From contig NZ_JAPNKC010000001.1 of the NCBI RefSeq assembly GCF_026626705.1, forward strand, positions 4,650,001 to 4,714,000: a stretch of 64,000 nucleotides of DNA. Direction: 5' to 3'. The translations under genes were made by a program, and so were the position numbers. The notes below the pieces were generated by a model, which was not told the origin of the DNA, ran no database searches, and saw only the letters and a program-made list of their open reading frames with translations. Every line of letters begins with the position of its first letter. Positions within the stretch are counted from its first letter, which is position 1. Source of the stretch: Pyxidicoccus sp. MSG2. Lineage in GTDB: Bacteria > Myxococcota > Myxococcia > Myxococcales > Myxococcaceae. Of the stretch, positions 25,910 through 33,956 are shown in pieces.

Positions 25910-26524
25910 CTAGGCCTTGGCCTTCGTTGCAGCGGGCGCCGGCTTCTCCTTCCGGACGAAGGCATCCACCAGCAGCATGCCCACGCCGATGCAGATGGCC
26001 GAGTCCGCCACGTTGAAGGACGGCCACGTCGCCTTGTCGAACCAGTGCGCCTCGAGGAAGTCGATGACGAAGGCCCGGGCGAGCCGGTCGATGTAGTTGC
26101 CCAGCGCGCCGCCGAGCACCAGCGGCAGGCCCCACAGCGCCCAGCGCTCCTCGGGCGCCGTGCCGGACAGCTTCCGGAAGTAGTAGGTGATGAGCAGCAC
26201 CGCGCCCAGGCTCACCACGTGGAAGAGGGGGCCGCGCGTCGAGGGCGGCAGGCTGCGGAACAGGCCCCACGCCGCGCCCGGGTTCTCCGCGTAGCGGACG
26301 CGGAAGAAGGACTCGGACACCTCGATGTGGCGCTTGGGCCGGTAGTGCAGCCCGTCGAAGCCCTGCGGCGGCGGGGACGAGTACATCGCCCCCAGGCGCT
26401 CACCGAGGCTCTCCTTCCCATCCATCTGGGTGGTCAGGTCGCGGACGACGAGGTACTTCGTCCACTGGTCCAGGACGATGACGCCGAGGGTGACGGCGAA
26501 GAGGATGACGTATTTGCGCGGCAC
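25910..26524 (-). CDS. lspA: Lipoprotein signal peptidase (SPase II), paralogue 1
   Basis: A 204-aa signal peptidase II that cleaves lipid-modified prolipoproteins. Conserved motifs are LDQWTK near 20, the YAENPGAAWG loop near 80, catalytic Asp146 in GNYIDR and Asp174 in FNVADSA. Four membrane helices are visible. It is longer than the classical enzyme (about 165 aa) because of a ~40-residue insert after the first helix. It follows the second lspA by 33 bp on the same strand. Confidence 0.95.
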   Translation of the reverse strand: MPRKYVILFAVTLGVIVLDQWTKYLVVRDLTTQMDGKESLGERLGAMYSSPPPQGFDGLHYRPKRHIEVSESFFRVRYAENPGAAWGLFRSLPPSTRGPLFHVVSLGAVLLITYYFRKLSGTAPEERWALWGLPLVLGGALGNYIDRLARAFVIDFLEAHWFDKATWPSFNVADSAICIGVGMLLVDAFVRKEKPAPAATKAKA

Positions 26525-26557
26525 GGACAGGGGCTTACACCACGAGCCCCCCGCCCG

Positions 26558-27184
26558 TCACGGATTGGGGCTCTGCGTCAGCGGCGCGGCGACGGGCTGC
26601 GGACGGCGCACCCGCAGCGAGTCCAGCAGCATGAAGGCCACGCCCACGCAGATGGCGGCGTCCGCCACGTTGAAGGTGGGCCACCGCATGCCGGGCTGGT
26701 TGCGCCAGTGCCAGTCGATGAAGTCGATGACGTAGCCGCGAATCAGCCGGTCCACGAAGTTGCCCAGCGCGCCGCCGGTAATCAGCGCCAGCGCCACGCG
26801 CACCAGGCGCTGCTCCACCTCGGTGCGCCGGTACATCAGGAAGATGAACGCCAGCGCCGCCAGGCTCACCACGTGGAAGAAGGCCTTGCGCACCCCCTCC
26901 GGCAGGTTGCCGAAGAGACCCCAGGCCGCGCCCGGGTTCTCCACGTAGCGGAAGTGCCAGTAGTCCTCGATGAAGCGGTGCGGCCGGGACACCCGGCGCG
27001 GCCCGTCCACGGGCGGCGGGTCGTTGTCCAGGTTGCGCTCGGCGAGGAAGCCCGTCACGCGTGCCAGTCCTTCCTGACCATCCAGCGCGTTGGTCAGCCG
27101 GGACACGGCCAGGTACTTGGTCACCTGATCTGCTGCGAGCACGGTGACCGCCACGAGGATGAGAAGGCGGAGTGGGGCTTTCAT
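26558..27184 (-). CDS. lspA: Lipoprotein signal peptidase (SPase II), paralogue 2
   Basis: A 208-aa second signal peptidase II. It has ADQVTK near 20, the YVENPGAAWG loop, catalytic Asp145 (GNFVDR) and Asp175 (FNVADAA), and the same extended insert as its neighbour. It is clearly paralogous to the adjacent gene. In M. xanthus two lspA genes are also adjacent, and extra copies are linked to resistance to the SPase II inhibitor antibiotic TA (myxovirescin). The ATG at 27184 is used; an ATG at 27193 is also possible. Confidence 0.93.
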   Translation of the reverse strand: MKAPLRLLILVAVTVLAADQVTKYLAVSRLTNALDGQEGLARVTGFLAERNLDNDPPPVDGPRRVSRPHRFIEDYWHFRYVENPGAAWGLFGNLPEGVRKAFFHVVSLAALAFIFLMYRRTEVEQRLVRVALALITGGALGNFVDRLIRGYVIDFIDWHWRNQPGMRWPTFNVADAAICVGVAFMLLDSLRVRRPQPVAAPLTQSPNP

Positions 27185-27304
27185 GATGCGTCCCATTCCT
27201 CTAACCCGCTCCACGGATTCCTGACAACCCGGAGAGCCCCCCGGCGGCAGCCGGCTCGCCCGCTCTGTCTCCCGGCCAGCACCGGTTTCGGGCATGGTGC
27301 CCCC

Positions 27305-27679
27305 ATGCCGCCTGTTGAGCCCGACGTGAATCCTCCTGCATCCGACATGTCCCCACCCACCGAGGCCGCCGCGAAGCCGGCGAAGCCCACATTGGTGGCT
27401 CGCTTCAAGACCCTGATGCTGGACTACGGGCCGGTGGCGGTGGTGATGAACTTCGTCATCTTCGGCCTGGTCCTCGTGGGCTTCCACACGGCCATCCGGC
27501 TGGGCTTCCAGGTGGAGAGCACCGGCGCGCAGGCGGGCAGCTGGGCGGCGGCCTATGCCGCGACCCAGTTCGTGAAGCTGGCGCGGTGGGCCGCGGTGTT
27601 GGTGCTCACGCCGCTCGTCGCCCGGATTCCGCCGGTGGCGCGGTTCATCGAGCGCAACAAGCACAAGTGGGCCTTCTGA
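27305..27679 (+). CDS. Small membrane protein of DUF1279/FAM210 type
   Basis: A 124-aa protein with a Pro/Ala-rich N-terminus (about 1-35), then a conserved FKTLMLDYGPVAVV segment and two hydrophobic helices, ending in a basic tail (RNKHKWAF). This matches the DUF1279 layout, whose function in bacteria is not known. It is transcribed divergently from lspA (120 bp between starts) and converges on the EEP lipoprotein gene, with a hairpin between. Confidence 0.8.
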   Translation: MPPVEPDVNPPASDMSPPTEAAAKPAKPTLVARFKTLMLDYGPVAVVMNFVIFGLVLVGFHTAIRLGFQVESTGAQAGSWAAAYAATQFVKLARWAAVLVLTPLVARIPPVARFIERNKHKWAF

Positions 27680-27690
27680 AGAGGGCCCGC

Positions 27691-27721
27691 GGGCGGCACC
27701 GGTAGGATTCCCGGGCCGCCC
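27691..27721. terminator. Hairpin between convergent genes
   Basis: Inverted repeat GGGCGGC/GCCGCCC with a 17-base loop lies between the stops of the DUF1279 gene (27679) and the EEP lipoprotein gene (27740). It probably terminates both. Confidence 0.55.
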
Positions 27722-27739
27722 ACGCGCAGCCGTGCTGCT

Positions 27740-29362
27740 TCAGAAGTTGGGGACGTGGAAGTCCTTCACCACGGCCATGTGCTGCATGCTGGCGGCACCG
27801 CTGTCGCCGGAGACCGCCGGGGCAATCTCCGAGATGGGCGTGTAGACGCGGCTGTCGAGCACCAGGCCGTTGGTGAAGGTGCTGAAGCTCGTGGTCCCCC
27901 GGATGACGGTGGCCTGCTGGTACTGACGCAGGTCCGAGTCCACCAGCACGTGGTCATACGGCTTGGAGCGGGCGGCGTTGGTGCCGTCCTTGCCGTTCTT
28001 GTCCACCGGGTGCGGGCCGGCGGTGTCCACCACCTGCTTGAAGGTGGTGAGGCAGGACTCGCTGCGGCTGTCCGTGTTGAAGTCGCCGCCGATGGCCAGG
28101 TAGTCGCCCGCGGGGATGTTGGCCTTGATGCGGGCGACGAGGCTGTTGGCCTCCGCGTTGCGGTCACCGGAGCTGGACGTGAGCAGGTGCACGCTGATGG
28201 CCCAGAGGTCCTTCGGGCCGGGGATGTCGATGCGTGCCCAGGCGAAGTCGCGGTTGGAGACTTCCGGGTCGGTCCACTCGCCGGACTCGATGATGGGCCA
28301 GCGGCTGATGATGCCGTTGGGAATCTGCGCGCCGGTCTCGCGGAAGTAGGAGAAGCCCGTGCCGCCGACCTGGTCCACCATCGAGCGCATGTCCGCAGCC
28401 GAGTTCGACAGGTAGTTGAACTCCTGGACGAGGATGACGTCCGGCTTCACGCCCTGCATCAGCCGGATGCCGTGGCCCAGGTCGTAGTCCTGGCCGTTCC
28501 CGCTGGTGATGTTGGCCGCCATGATGCGGATGTCCGTATAGCCCAGGGGCTCCGTACCCGCGTCGGTGCCGGCGTCCACGCTCGTGCCCGCGTCGGTGCC
28601 AGCGTCCGTGCCGCCAGTGCCCGCGTCCGTCACCGTGCCCGCATCCGTGCCGCCGGTGCCCGCGTCCGTCACCGTGCCCGCATCCGTGCCGCCGGTGCCC
28701 GCGTCCGTCACCGTGCCCGCATCCGTGCCGCCGGTGCCCGCGTCCGTCACCGTGCCCGCGTCCGTGCCGCCGGTGCCCGCGTCCGTCACCGTGCCCGCGT
28801 CCGTGCCGCCGGTGCCAGCGTCCGTCACCGTGCCAGCGTCCGTGCCGCCAGTGCCCGCGTCCGTGCCGCCAGTGCCCGCGTCCGTGCCGCCGGTGCCCGC
28901 GTCACCCTTGGGGCCACCGTCCGTCCCGGCCTCGGTGCCGGCATCCTTCGAGTCGCCCGCGTCCGTCTCCACGGGGATGACGCCAGCGTCGGTCCCCGCG
29001 TCGTCGCTCCCGGCATCCTCCGTGCCCGCGTCGAGCGTCGCGCACACCTCGTTCGGCACGCAGTAGCCCGCGCCGCCGTCCTCGTTGCCCACGCAGCACG
29101 CCGCCTGGGACGGCTGGCACGCAGCCTGCGGATCACACGCCGGCACGCAGATGGAGCGGTCGTAGTACTCGACGAAGCGGCAGGACGCGCCCTCGGGGCA
29201 GGCTCGTGCGCCGCGCGCGGCATCGCAGTCCGCCCACAGCACGCCACCGTCCTCCAGCGGCAGTGGGACCTGGGGAGGGACGGGGTCCTCTCCACCGCAA
29301 GCCAGGACGAGGACCGTGAGCGACATCGCCGCACACAGGAGGGAAGTAAGCGTCTTCTTCAT
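27740..29362 (-). CDS. Lipoprotein with Asp-Ala-Gly repeat and endonuclease/exonuclease/phosphatase domain
   Basis: A 540-aa exported lipoprotein (signal ends VLVLACG). After it comes a Cys-rich segment (about 45-110; eight Cys), then a low-complexity linker of TDAG/TGG units (about 112-275). The C-terminal EEP-fold domain (about 280-540) shows family motifs VQEF (Glu), GGDFNT (Asp, Asn), a YDHVL segment and QHMAV (His), so a Mg-dependent phosphodiesterase or nuclease is expected, acting outside the cytoplasm. The linker DNA is a minisatellite. The start at 29362 fits the signal peptide. The substrate is unknown. Confidence 0.88.
   Translation of the reverse strand: MKKTLTSLLCAAMSLTVLVLACGGEDPVPPQVPLPLEDGGVLWADCDAARGARACPEGASCRFVEYYDRSICVPACDPQAACQPSQAACCVGNEDGGAGYCVPNEVCATLDAGTEDAGSDDAGTDAGVIPVETDAGDSKDAGTEAGTDGGPKGDAGTGGTDAGTGGTDAGTGGTDAGTVTDAGTGGTDAGTVTDAGTGGTDAGTVTDAGTGGTDAGTVTDAGTGGTDAGTVTDAGTGGTDAGTVTDAGTGGTDAGTDAGTSVDAGTDAGTEPLGYTDIRIMAANITSGNGQDYDLGHGIRLMQGVKPDVILVQEFNYLSNSAADMRSMVDQVGGTGFSYFRETGAQIPNGIISRWPIIESGEWTDPEVSNRDFAWARIDIPGPKDLWAISVHLLTSSSGDRNAEANSLVARIKANIPAGDYLAIGGDFNTDSRSESCLTTFKQVVDTAGPHPVDKNGKDGTNAARSKPYDHVLVDSDLRQYQQATVIRGTTSFSTFTNGLVLDSRVYTPISEIAPAVSGDSGAASMQHMAVVKDFHVPNF
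28611..28900 (-). repeat. Minisatellite, 39-bp units then 21-bp units
   Basis: Within the EEP lipoprotein gene, six copies of a 39-bp unit encode TDAGTVTDAGTGG. They are followed by about three 21-bp units encoding TDAGTGG. Copies differ mainly by A/G at one codon position (gcatcc or gcgtcc). The unit lengths are multiples of three, so gain or loss of copies keeps the frame. Confidence 0.9.
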
Positions 29363-29552
29363 GCGGACGAGCCCAATGTTGTGTTGTCGAGGGGGGGTGC
29401 TGGGCCGTTGCGCCAGGGCGCGGACGACCCGGTGAGTATAGAGGGTCGCCGTGTGACAGTCTTGTGACTTACCGCTCGACTATACGTTTACACCCCCGTT
29501 TTCCGGGCTGGGAGCCATGGAAGCCCGGACAGAGCCGTGCAATGGAGTGCGC

Positions 29553-30314
29553 ATGCAGCCGAAGCCCGGGGTGACGGTGCGCTTCTACGGGGCGCTGAAC
29601 GACTTCCTGCCGCCGGAGCGCCGGGGTCAGGAATTCACCCACGCGTTGCAGGGCACGCCCGCGGTGAAGGACCTCATCGAGTCTCTGGGGCCGCCGCATC
29701 CGGAGGTGGACGTGGTGCTGGTGGATGGGGAGCCGGTGGACTTCGCGCACCGGGTGGCTCCGGGCGCGCGCGTGGTGGCGTATCCCCCGTTCCACTCGCT
29801 GGACATGGTGCCGGAGGCGCGCGTGGGGCCGCCGCCGCAGGAGGTGCCCCGCTTCGTGCTGGACGTGGGGCTGGGGCGGCTCGTGGGCTTCCTGCGGATG
29901 CTCGGCTTCGACTCGCTGTGGCGCAACGACTACGCGGACGACACGCTCGCGCGCCTGTCGCATGACGAGGACCGCATCCTGCTCACGCGGGACATTGGCG
30001 TGCTCAAGCGCGGCGAGGTGGTGCGCGGCTACTTCCCCCGCTCCACGGACCCCGCGCACCAGTTGGTGGAGGTGGTGCGCCGCTTCGGCCTCACCTCGCG
30101 CATGCGGCCCTTCTCCCGGTGCCTGGCCTGCAACGGCCCGCTCACCTCCGCCGAGCCGGACGCCGTGAGAGACCGGGTCCCCGAGCGCGTGGCGGAGCGG
30201 CACTCGCGATTCCAGCAGTGCGCGGACTGCCGCCGCGTGTACTGGGCCGGCACCCACCAGCAGCGCATGCAGGCGTTGGTGGACAAGCTGCGCGAGTTGG
30301 AGAACGTGGGCTGA
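29553..30314 (+). CDS. Mut7-C RNase domain protein with ubiquitin-like N-terminus
   Basis: A 253-aa protein. The N-terminal ~80 residues match the ubiquitin/MoaD-like domain that precedes Mut7-C in bacteria (VTVRFYGALNDFL and following). The Mut7-C domain follows: FVLDVGLGRLVGFLRMLGFD, an LTRDIGVLKR motif of a PIN-like fold, and a zinc ribbon (RCLACNGPL, then QCADCRRVYWAGTHQQRM). A role as a ribonuclease is predicted for the family. ATG 29553 is chosen because GGAG lies five bases before it; ATG 29517 is possible. It is divergent from the EEP lipoprotein gene. Confidence 0.88.
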   Translation: MQPKPGVTVRFYGALNDFLPPERRGQEFTHALQGTPAVKDLIESLGPPHPEVDVVLVDGEPVDFAHRVAPGARVVAYPPFHSLDMVPEARVGPPPQEVPRFVLDVGLGRLVGFLRMLGFDSLWRNDYADDTLARLSHDEDRILLTRDIGVLKRGEVVRGYFPRSTDPAHQLVEVVRRFGLTSRMRPFSRCLACNGPLTSAEPDAVRDRVPERVAERHSRFQQCADCRRVYWAGTHQQRMQALVDKLRELENVG

Positions 30315-30325
30315 GCTCGCCCGGC

Positions 30326-30354
30326 TTGTGTGAGTGATGGGCGCGCTCTACATT
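30326..30354 (+). promoter_or_regulatory. Candidate sigma-70 type promoter of the TA operon
   Basis: A -35-like TTGTGT (30326-30331) and -10-like TACATT (30349-30354) are separated by exactly 17 bp, just upstream of the antitoxin gene. The -10 lies inside the palindrome at 30347-30362. Confidence 0.45.
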
Positions 30355-30362
30355 CTTGTAGA
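30347..30362. promoter_or_regulatory. Operator-like palindrome upstream of antitoxin
   Basis: Perfect 6-4-6 palindrome TCTACA-TTCT-TGTAGA, 11 bp before the antitoxin ATG and over the predicted -10 box. RHH antitoxins usually bind such sites to repress their own operon. Confidence 0.55.
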
Positions 30363-30373
30363 GAGGCCCCATC

Positions 30374-30649
30374 ATGTCCGAGACGCAAATCTCCGCTCAC
30401 ATCTCCGACGCCACGAAAGAGCAGGTCGAGCGCTACGCGGAGGCGCACGGAGTCAAGAAGGGGCATCTCATCGAGGAGGCGCTGCTTCATCACCTGCAGG
30501 CCCTGCGCGAGCTACCCGCCGACCTCATCATCCCTCCGCGTCTCGTGGTGGAACCGAAGACACTGGAGCGCGTCGCTGGGCTCGTGGAGCGCCCGAGGAA
30601 GCCCACGAAGGCCATGCGAGAGCTGATGTCCGGCAAGAAGGCGCGCTGA
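30374..30649 (+). CDS. Ribbon-helix-helix antitoxin
   Basis: A 91-aa protein whose first ~45 residues fit an RHH DNA-binding fold (ISAHISDATKEQVERYAE, then KKGHLIEEALLHHLQAL). The C-terminal half, rich in Pro and basic residues, would bind and neutralise the partner. The gene is followed after 5 bp by a GNAT acetyltransferase, the layout of GNAT/RHH type II toxin-antitoxin modules such as TacA-TacT and AtaR-AtaT. A palindrome over its promoter suggests autoregulation. Confidence 0.82.
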   Translation: MSETQISAHISDATKEQVERYAEAHGVKKGHLIEEALLHHLQALRELPADLIIPPRLVVEPKTLERVAGLVERPRKPTKAMRELMSGKKAR

Positions 30650-30654
30650 AGCCC

Positions 30655-31179
30655 ATGGCCGTCGAAATCCGGCGCCTTCTTCTGGACGACGACCGCTCGG
30701 GCTTCCGCTCCGGCAATATCGACCTCGACCGGTTCTTCCAGCGCTATGCGGGACAGAACCAGTTCCGCCACCACATCGGTACGACCTATGTCGCGGTCGA
30801 CAATGGCACCATCGTCGGCTTCGCCACGGTTTCCGCGTCCGAGCTATCTGTAGCGGACCTGCCGGCCTCGCGTCGCAAGAAGCTGCCCCAATACCCGCTT
30901 CCGGTGTTGCGCCTGGCTCGACTCGCCGTGGACGAGCGGGCGCAGGGACGTGGCATTGGCAGCATGTTGCTCCGAGCCATCTTCCTGCTTGCCCATCGAA
31001 TGGCCGACGACTTCGGCTGCGTGGGCGTCGTGGTCGATGCGAAGCCGGACGCCGTCCCGTTCTACGAAAAGCTCGGGTTCATCGACCTCGCGCCCCTGGC
31101 CGGTCAGCTTGGAGATCGCCCACAACCCAGACCCATGTTCCTGGAGCTGGGGGCCATTCCGAAGCCCTCGGGTACCTGA
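30655..31179 (+). CDS. GNAT acetyltransferase, probable toxin of TA pair
   Basis: A 174-aa GNAT-fold protein. The acetyl-CoA loop is seen as AQGRGIG in LARLAVDERAQGRGIGSMLL, and the C-terminal FYEKLGF contains the usual catalytic Tyr. The N-terminus FRSGNIDLDRFF matches GNAT toxins that acetylate the amino group of aminoacyl-tRNA and block translation. Start 30655 lies 5 bp after the antitoxin stop. The toxin role is inferred from pairing and family resemblance. Confidence 0.82.
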   Translation: MAVEIRRLLLDDDRSGFRSGNIDLDRFFQRYAGQNQFRHHIGTTYVAVDNGTIVGFATVSASELSVADLPASRRKKLPQYPLPVLRLARLAVDERAQGRGIGSMLLRAIFLLAHRMADDFGCVGVVVDAKPDAVPFYEKLGFIDLAPLAGQLGDRPQPRPMFLELGAIPKPSGT

Positions 31180-31526
31180 CCCGGGCCTGGCAGCGGGGAT
31201 GGCGATTCCCGGCTTTGAATCGGGTCGCTTCCGGAACTGGCCGAGCCCGAGCCGCGCCACCGTGCGGCTAGGGGGTTCCACGTAGAGTCTGAACCCTCCC
31301 AGGTCAAGACAGACATCGCCATGTCTGACACGGCTGACGACAGACATGCGGCAACCCGGTAGCAATTGTCAGACGCATGCATCAGGGATTTACTCCGCGA
31401 GTCGGCCTTCCGTTTCCTGACGGCGGGCCGGCGCAAGGAATTGCCCTCTCCCATCCACCACTGCTCGTCGCCCCCCGCCAGGGGGAGCGTGGCCATTCCC
31501 TGCCACCCTTCAGGCTAGGACTCCCG
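31180..31526. promoter_or_regulatory. 347-bp intergenic region with clustered CAGACAT dyads
   Basis: No gene is seen. A perfect 7-4-7 palindrome CAGACAT-CGCC-ATGTCTG lies at 31310-31327. A further CAGACAT is at 31341-31347 and a TTGTCAGAC at about 31367. This looks like a transcription-factor binding cluster 180-220 bp upstream of the kelch lipoprotein gene. Confidence 0.5.
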
Positions 31527-33851
31527 ATGCACAAGCGAAGCAAGGCGCAGTGGTCACTGCTCTGCCTCATGGCCCTGGTGGTGTCTTCCACGCTGGGCTG
31601 TGGCGCGCCCGCCCCCACCGAGGAAACTCCCACCTCGGGCTCCGTCCAGTTCGCGGGCTCCATTCCCCAGGCGCTCGCGGGGGATGACGTCACCCGGGTC
31701 ACCGTCACCCTCACGGCCTCGGGCGTCCCCACCACCACGACCACGCTGACCCTGGCGAACGGCTCCTGGGGCGGAACGCTCTACCAGGTGCCCACGGGCA
31801 CCAACCGCACCTTCACCGCGGAGGCCTTCAACGCCGCGGGCGTCCTGCGCTACCGGGGGCAGGCCACGGGCGTCACCATCACCGCGGGCGAGACGGCGGT
31901 GGTCGCCATCACCCTCCAGTCCATCGACACGACGCCCGCCTTCGACAACACCGTCCCCTGCATCGACTCGCTCGTGGCGTCGTCCAGCACGGTGCTCCCG
32001 GGCGGGAGCATCACCCTGAAGGCCACGGCGCATGACCCGGACGTGAATGACACGCTCACCTACGCCTGGACGGCCACGGGCGGCGGCTTTGGCTCCACCG
32101 GCACGACGACGACGACGTGGACGGCGCCGCAGACCTCCGGGGCCTTCATCCTCACGCTGACCGTGACGGACTCGCGCGGCGCGTCGGCCAGCATCAACGT
32201 CTCCGTCAACGTCATCTCCACCGACGGCGGGACGGCGGGCAACGCCAGCGTCGGCGTGTCCTTCAACACGTCGCCCACCGTGCGCGGCATCACCGTCTCC
32301 CGCTCGCCGGTACCGGTGGGTCAGAGCACCACCGTCACGGTGGACGCCGTCGACGGTGACGGCGACACGCTGTCCTACCAGTGGACCGCGGCCTGCACGG
32401 GAACCTTCACCGGGGCGAACACGTCCAGCGCGTCCTTCACCCCCACCGCGCTGCCCACCGGGGACCCGTGTGGCAACTGCCCGCTCACCGTCGCCGTGAC
32501 GGACCCGAAGGGCGGCCGAAGCCAGGGCACGCTGCGCATCTGCGTGGGCCCGGGCACGGGCGCGAGCATCCCGCCCCGCATCATCCTGACGAACCAGTCC
32601 GCGACGTCGGTGGCCGGCGGCGGCAACGCCACCCTGCGAATCATCGCCGAGGACGGCGACGGCAGCGCGCTCACCTTCGGCTGGACGGCGAGCACGGGCA
32701 CCGTGGGGACCCCCACCAACAGCTTCACCTCCAGCGAGGTCCGCTGGACGGCCCCGGTCTGCGTGTCCTCGGGTGCCTCGCCGACCATCACCGCCACCGT
32801 CACCAACGCTCGGGGCTTCTCCGCCTCGCACACCTTCAGCGTCGGAGTCCTCAATGGCCCGGACTGCGGCAGCGGCGGCGCGGCGAAGTGGGAGAACACC
32901 GGCAGCATGCTCACGCTCCGCTTGGCGGGCACCCCGGTCCTGCTCTCCTCGGGCAAGGTGCTGGTATCGGGAGGCTACAACCCGACCATCCTGGCCTCGG
33001 CCGAGCTCTATGACCCGGCCACGGGCAGTTGGAGTGCCGCGGGCAGCATGGCCCGCGCGCGCTGGGGCCATACGCTGACGCTCCTGCCGTCCGGCAAGGT
33101 CCTGGCCGTGGGAGGTGTCTCCAACACGCAGGGCACCGGCGAGACCAAGAACGTCGACATCTACGACCCCACGACCAACACCTGGACGGAGGCCGCGCCC
33201 CTGACCTTCTCGCGCGGGAACCACACGGCCACCCTGATGCCCTCGGGAAAGGTGCTGGTCATCGGAGGGACCTCCGCCGAGACAGGCGGCAGCCGCATCC
33301 CCGAGCTGTATGACCCCGCGACCAATGCCTGGGTCCCCGTGACGAGTCCTACGGCCACGTCGCGCTCCGGCCACGTGACGGTGCCCCTGCCCTCCGGGAA
33401 GCTCCTGGTCGCCGGCGGTGGCGCCGCCGCCGAGCTCTATGACCCGGCCACGGACACCTGGGCACCCGCCACCGGCCTGACCGGCACGGGCTGGAACCGG
33501 GCCTACCTGCAGCCCTCCGGCAAGGTCCTGCTGAACCTCGGGGTCAACTTCGCGCTGTATGACCCGCTGCTCAACACCCAGACGAACGTGGGCGCGCTGG
33601 TCCACAGCCGCACGGCCCCCTCCCAGATGATGTTGCCGTCGGGCAAGGTGTTCGTCACCGGTGGCAGCCAGGACATCGGCTCCATCACGGAGCTCTTCGA
33701 CCCGGCCACGGGAACCACGTCCTTCTCCGTGAGCATGCCGGCGCCCCGCTACGGCTTCGCCTTCATCCTGCTGCCGTCGGGCAAGGTGCTCGTCGCCGGA
33801 GGTTACTTCACGGGCACCTACTTCAACACGGCCCTGCTCTACACGCCCTGA
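31527..33851 (+). CDS. Kelch-repeat lipoprotein with Ig/PKD-like domains
   Basis: A 774-aa exported lipoprotein. The signal ends in SSTLGC. Residues about 30-130 form a beta-domain. Three Ig/PKD-like domains follow (about 140-450; DPDVNDTLTYAW, DGDGDTLSYQW, EDGDGSALTFGW). A C-terminal kelch propeller (about 470-774) has repeats of LPSGKVLVxGG with AELYDPATxxW. Such proteins are common cell-surface lipoproteins of myxobacteria, probably binding or adhesion factors. The start at 31527 fits the signal; AGGA lies upstream. Confidence 0.88.
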   Translation: MHKRSKAQWSLLCLMALVVSSTLGCGAPAPTEETPTSGSVQFAGSIPQALAGDDVTRVTVTLTASGVPTTTTTLTLANGSWGGTLYQVPTGTNRTFTAEAFNAAGVLRYRGQATGVTITAGETAVVAITLQSIDTTPAFDNTVPCIDSLVASSSTVLPGGSITLKATAHDPDVNDTLTYAWTATGGGFGSTGTTTTTWTAPQTSGAFILTLTVTDSRGASASINVSVNVISTDGGTAGNASVGVSFNTSPTVRGITVSRSPVPVGQSTTVTVDAVDGDGDTLSYQWTAACTGTFTGANTSSASFTPTALPTGDPCGNCPLTVAVTDPKGGRSQGTLRICVGPGTGASIPPRIILTNQSATSVAGGGNATLRIIAEDGDGSALTFGWTASTGTVGTPTNSFTSSEVRWTAPVCVSSGASPTITATVTNARGFSASHTFSVGVLNGPDCGSGGAAKWENTGSMLTLRLAGTPVLLSSGKVLVSGGYNPTILASAELYDPATGSWSAAGSMARARWGHTLTLLPSGKVLAVGGVSNTQGTGETKNVDIYDPTTNTWTEAAPLTFSRGNHTATLMPSGKVLVIGGTSAETGGSRIPELYDPATNAWVPVTSPTATSRSGHVTVPLPSGKLLVAGGGAAAELYDPATDTWAPATGLTGTGWNRAYLQPSGKVLLNLGVNFALYDPLLNTQTNVGALVHSRTAPSQMMLPSGKVFVTGGSQDIGSITELFDPATGTTSFSVSMPAPRYGFAFILLPSGKVLVAGGYFTGTYFNTALLYTP

Positions 33852-33904
33852 GGACCCACGCACCCCACCCACGCGCCCGTGAGCGGCGTGGGTGACAACG
33901 CAGG

Positions 33905-33935
33905 AGGCCCCGCGCGCGCAGAGGGCGCGGGGCCT
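33905..33935. terminator. Terminator between kelch gene and ileS
   Basis: GC-rich stem with outer arms AGGCCC/GGGCCT and further pairing inward (CGCGC/GCGCG) lies between the convergent stops at 33851 and 33957. A bidirectional terminator is likely. Confidence 0.6.
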
Positions 33936-33956
33936 CACACACGACAGACGCGGGGC

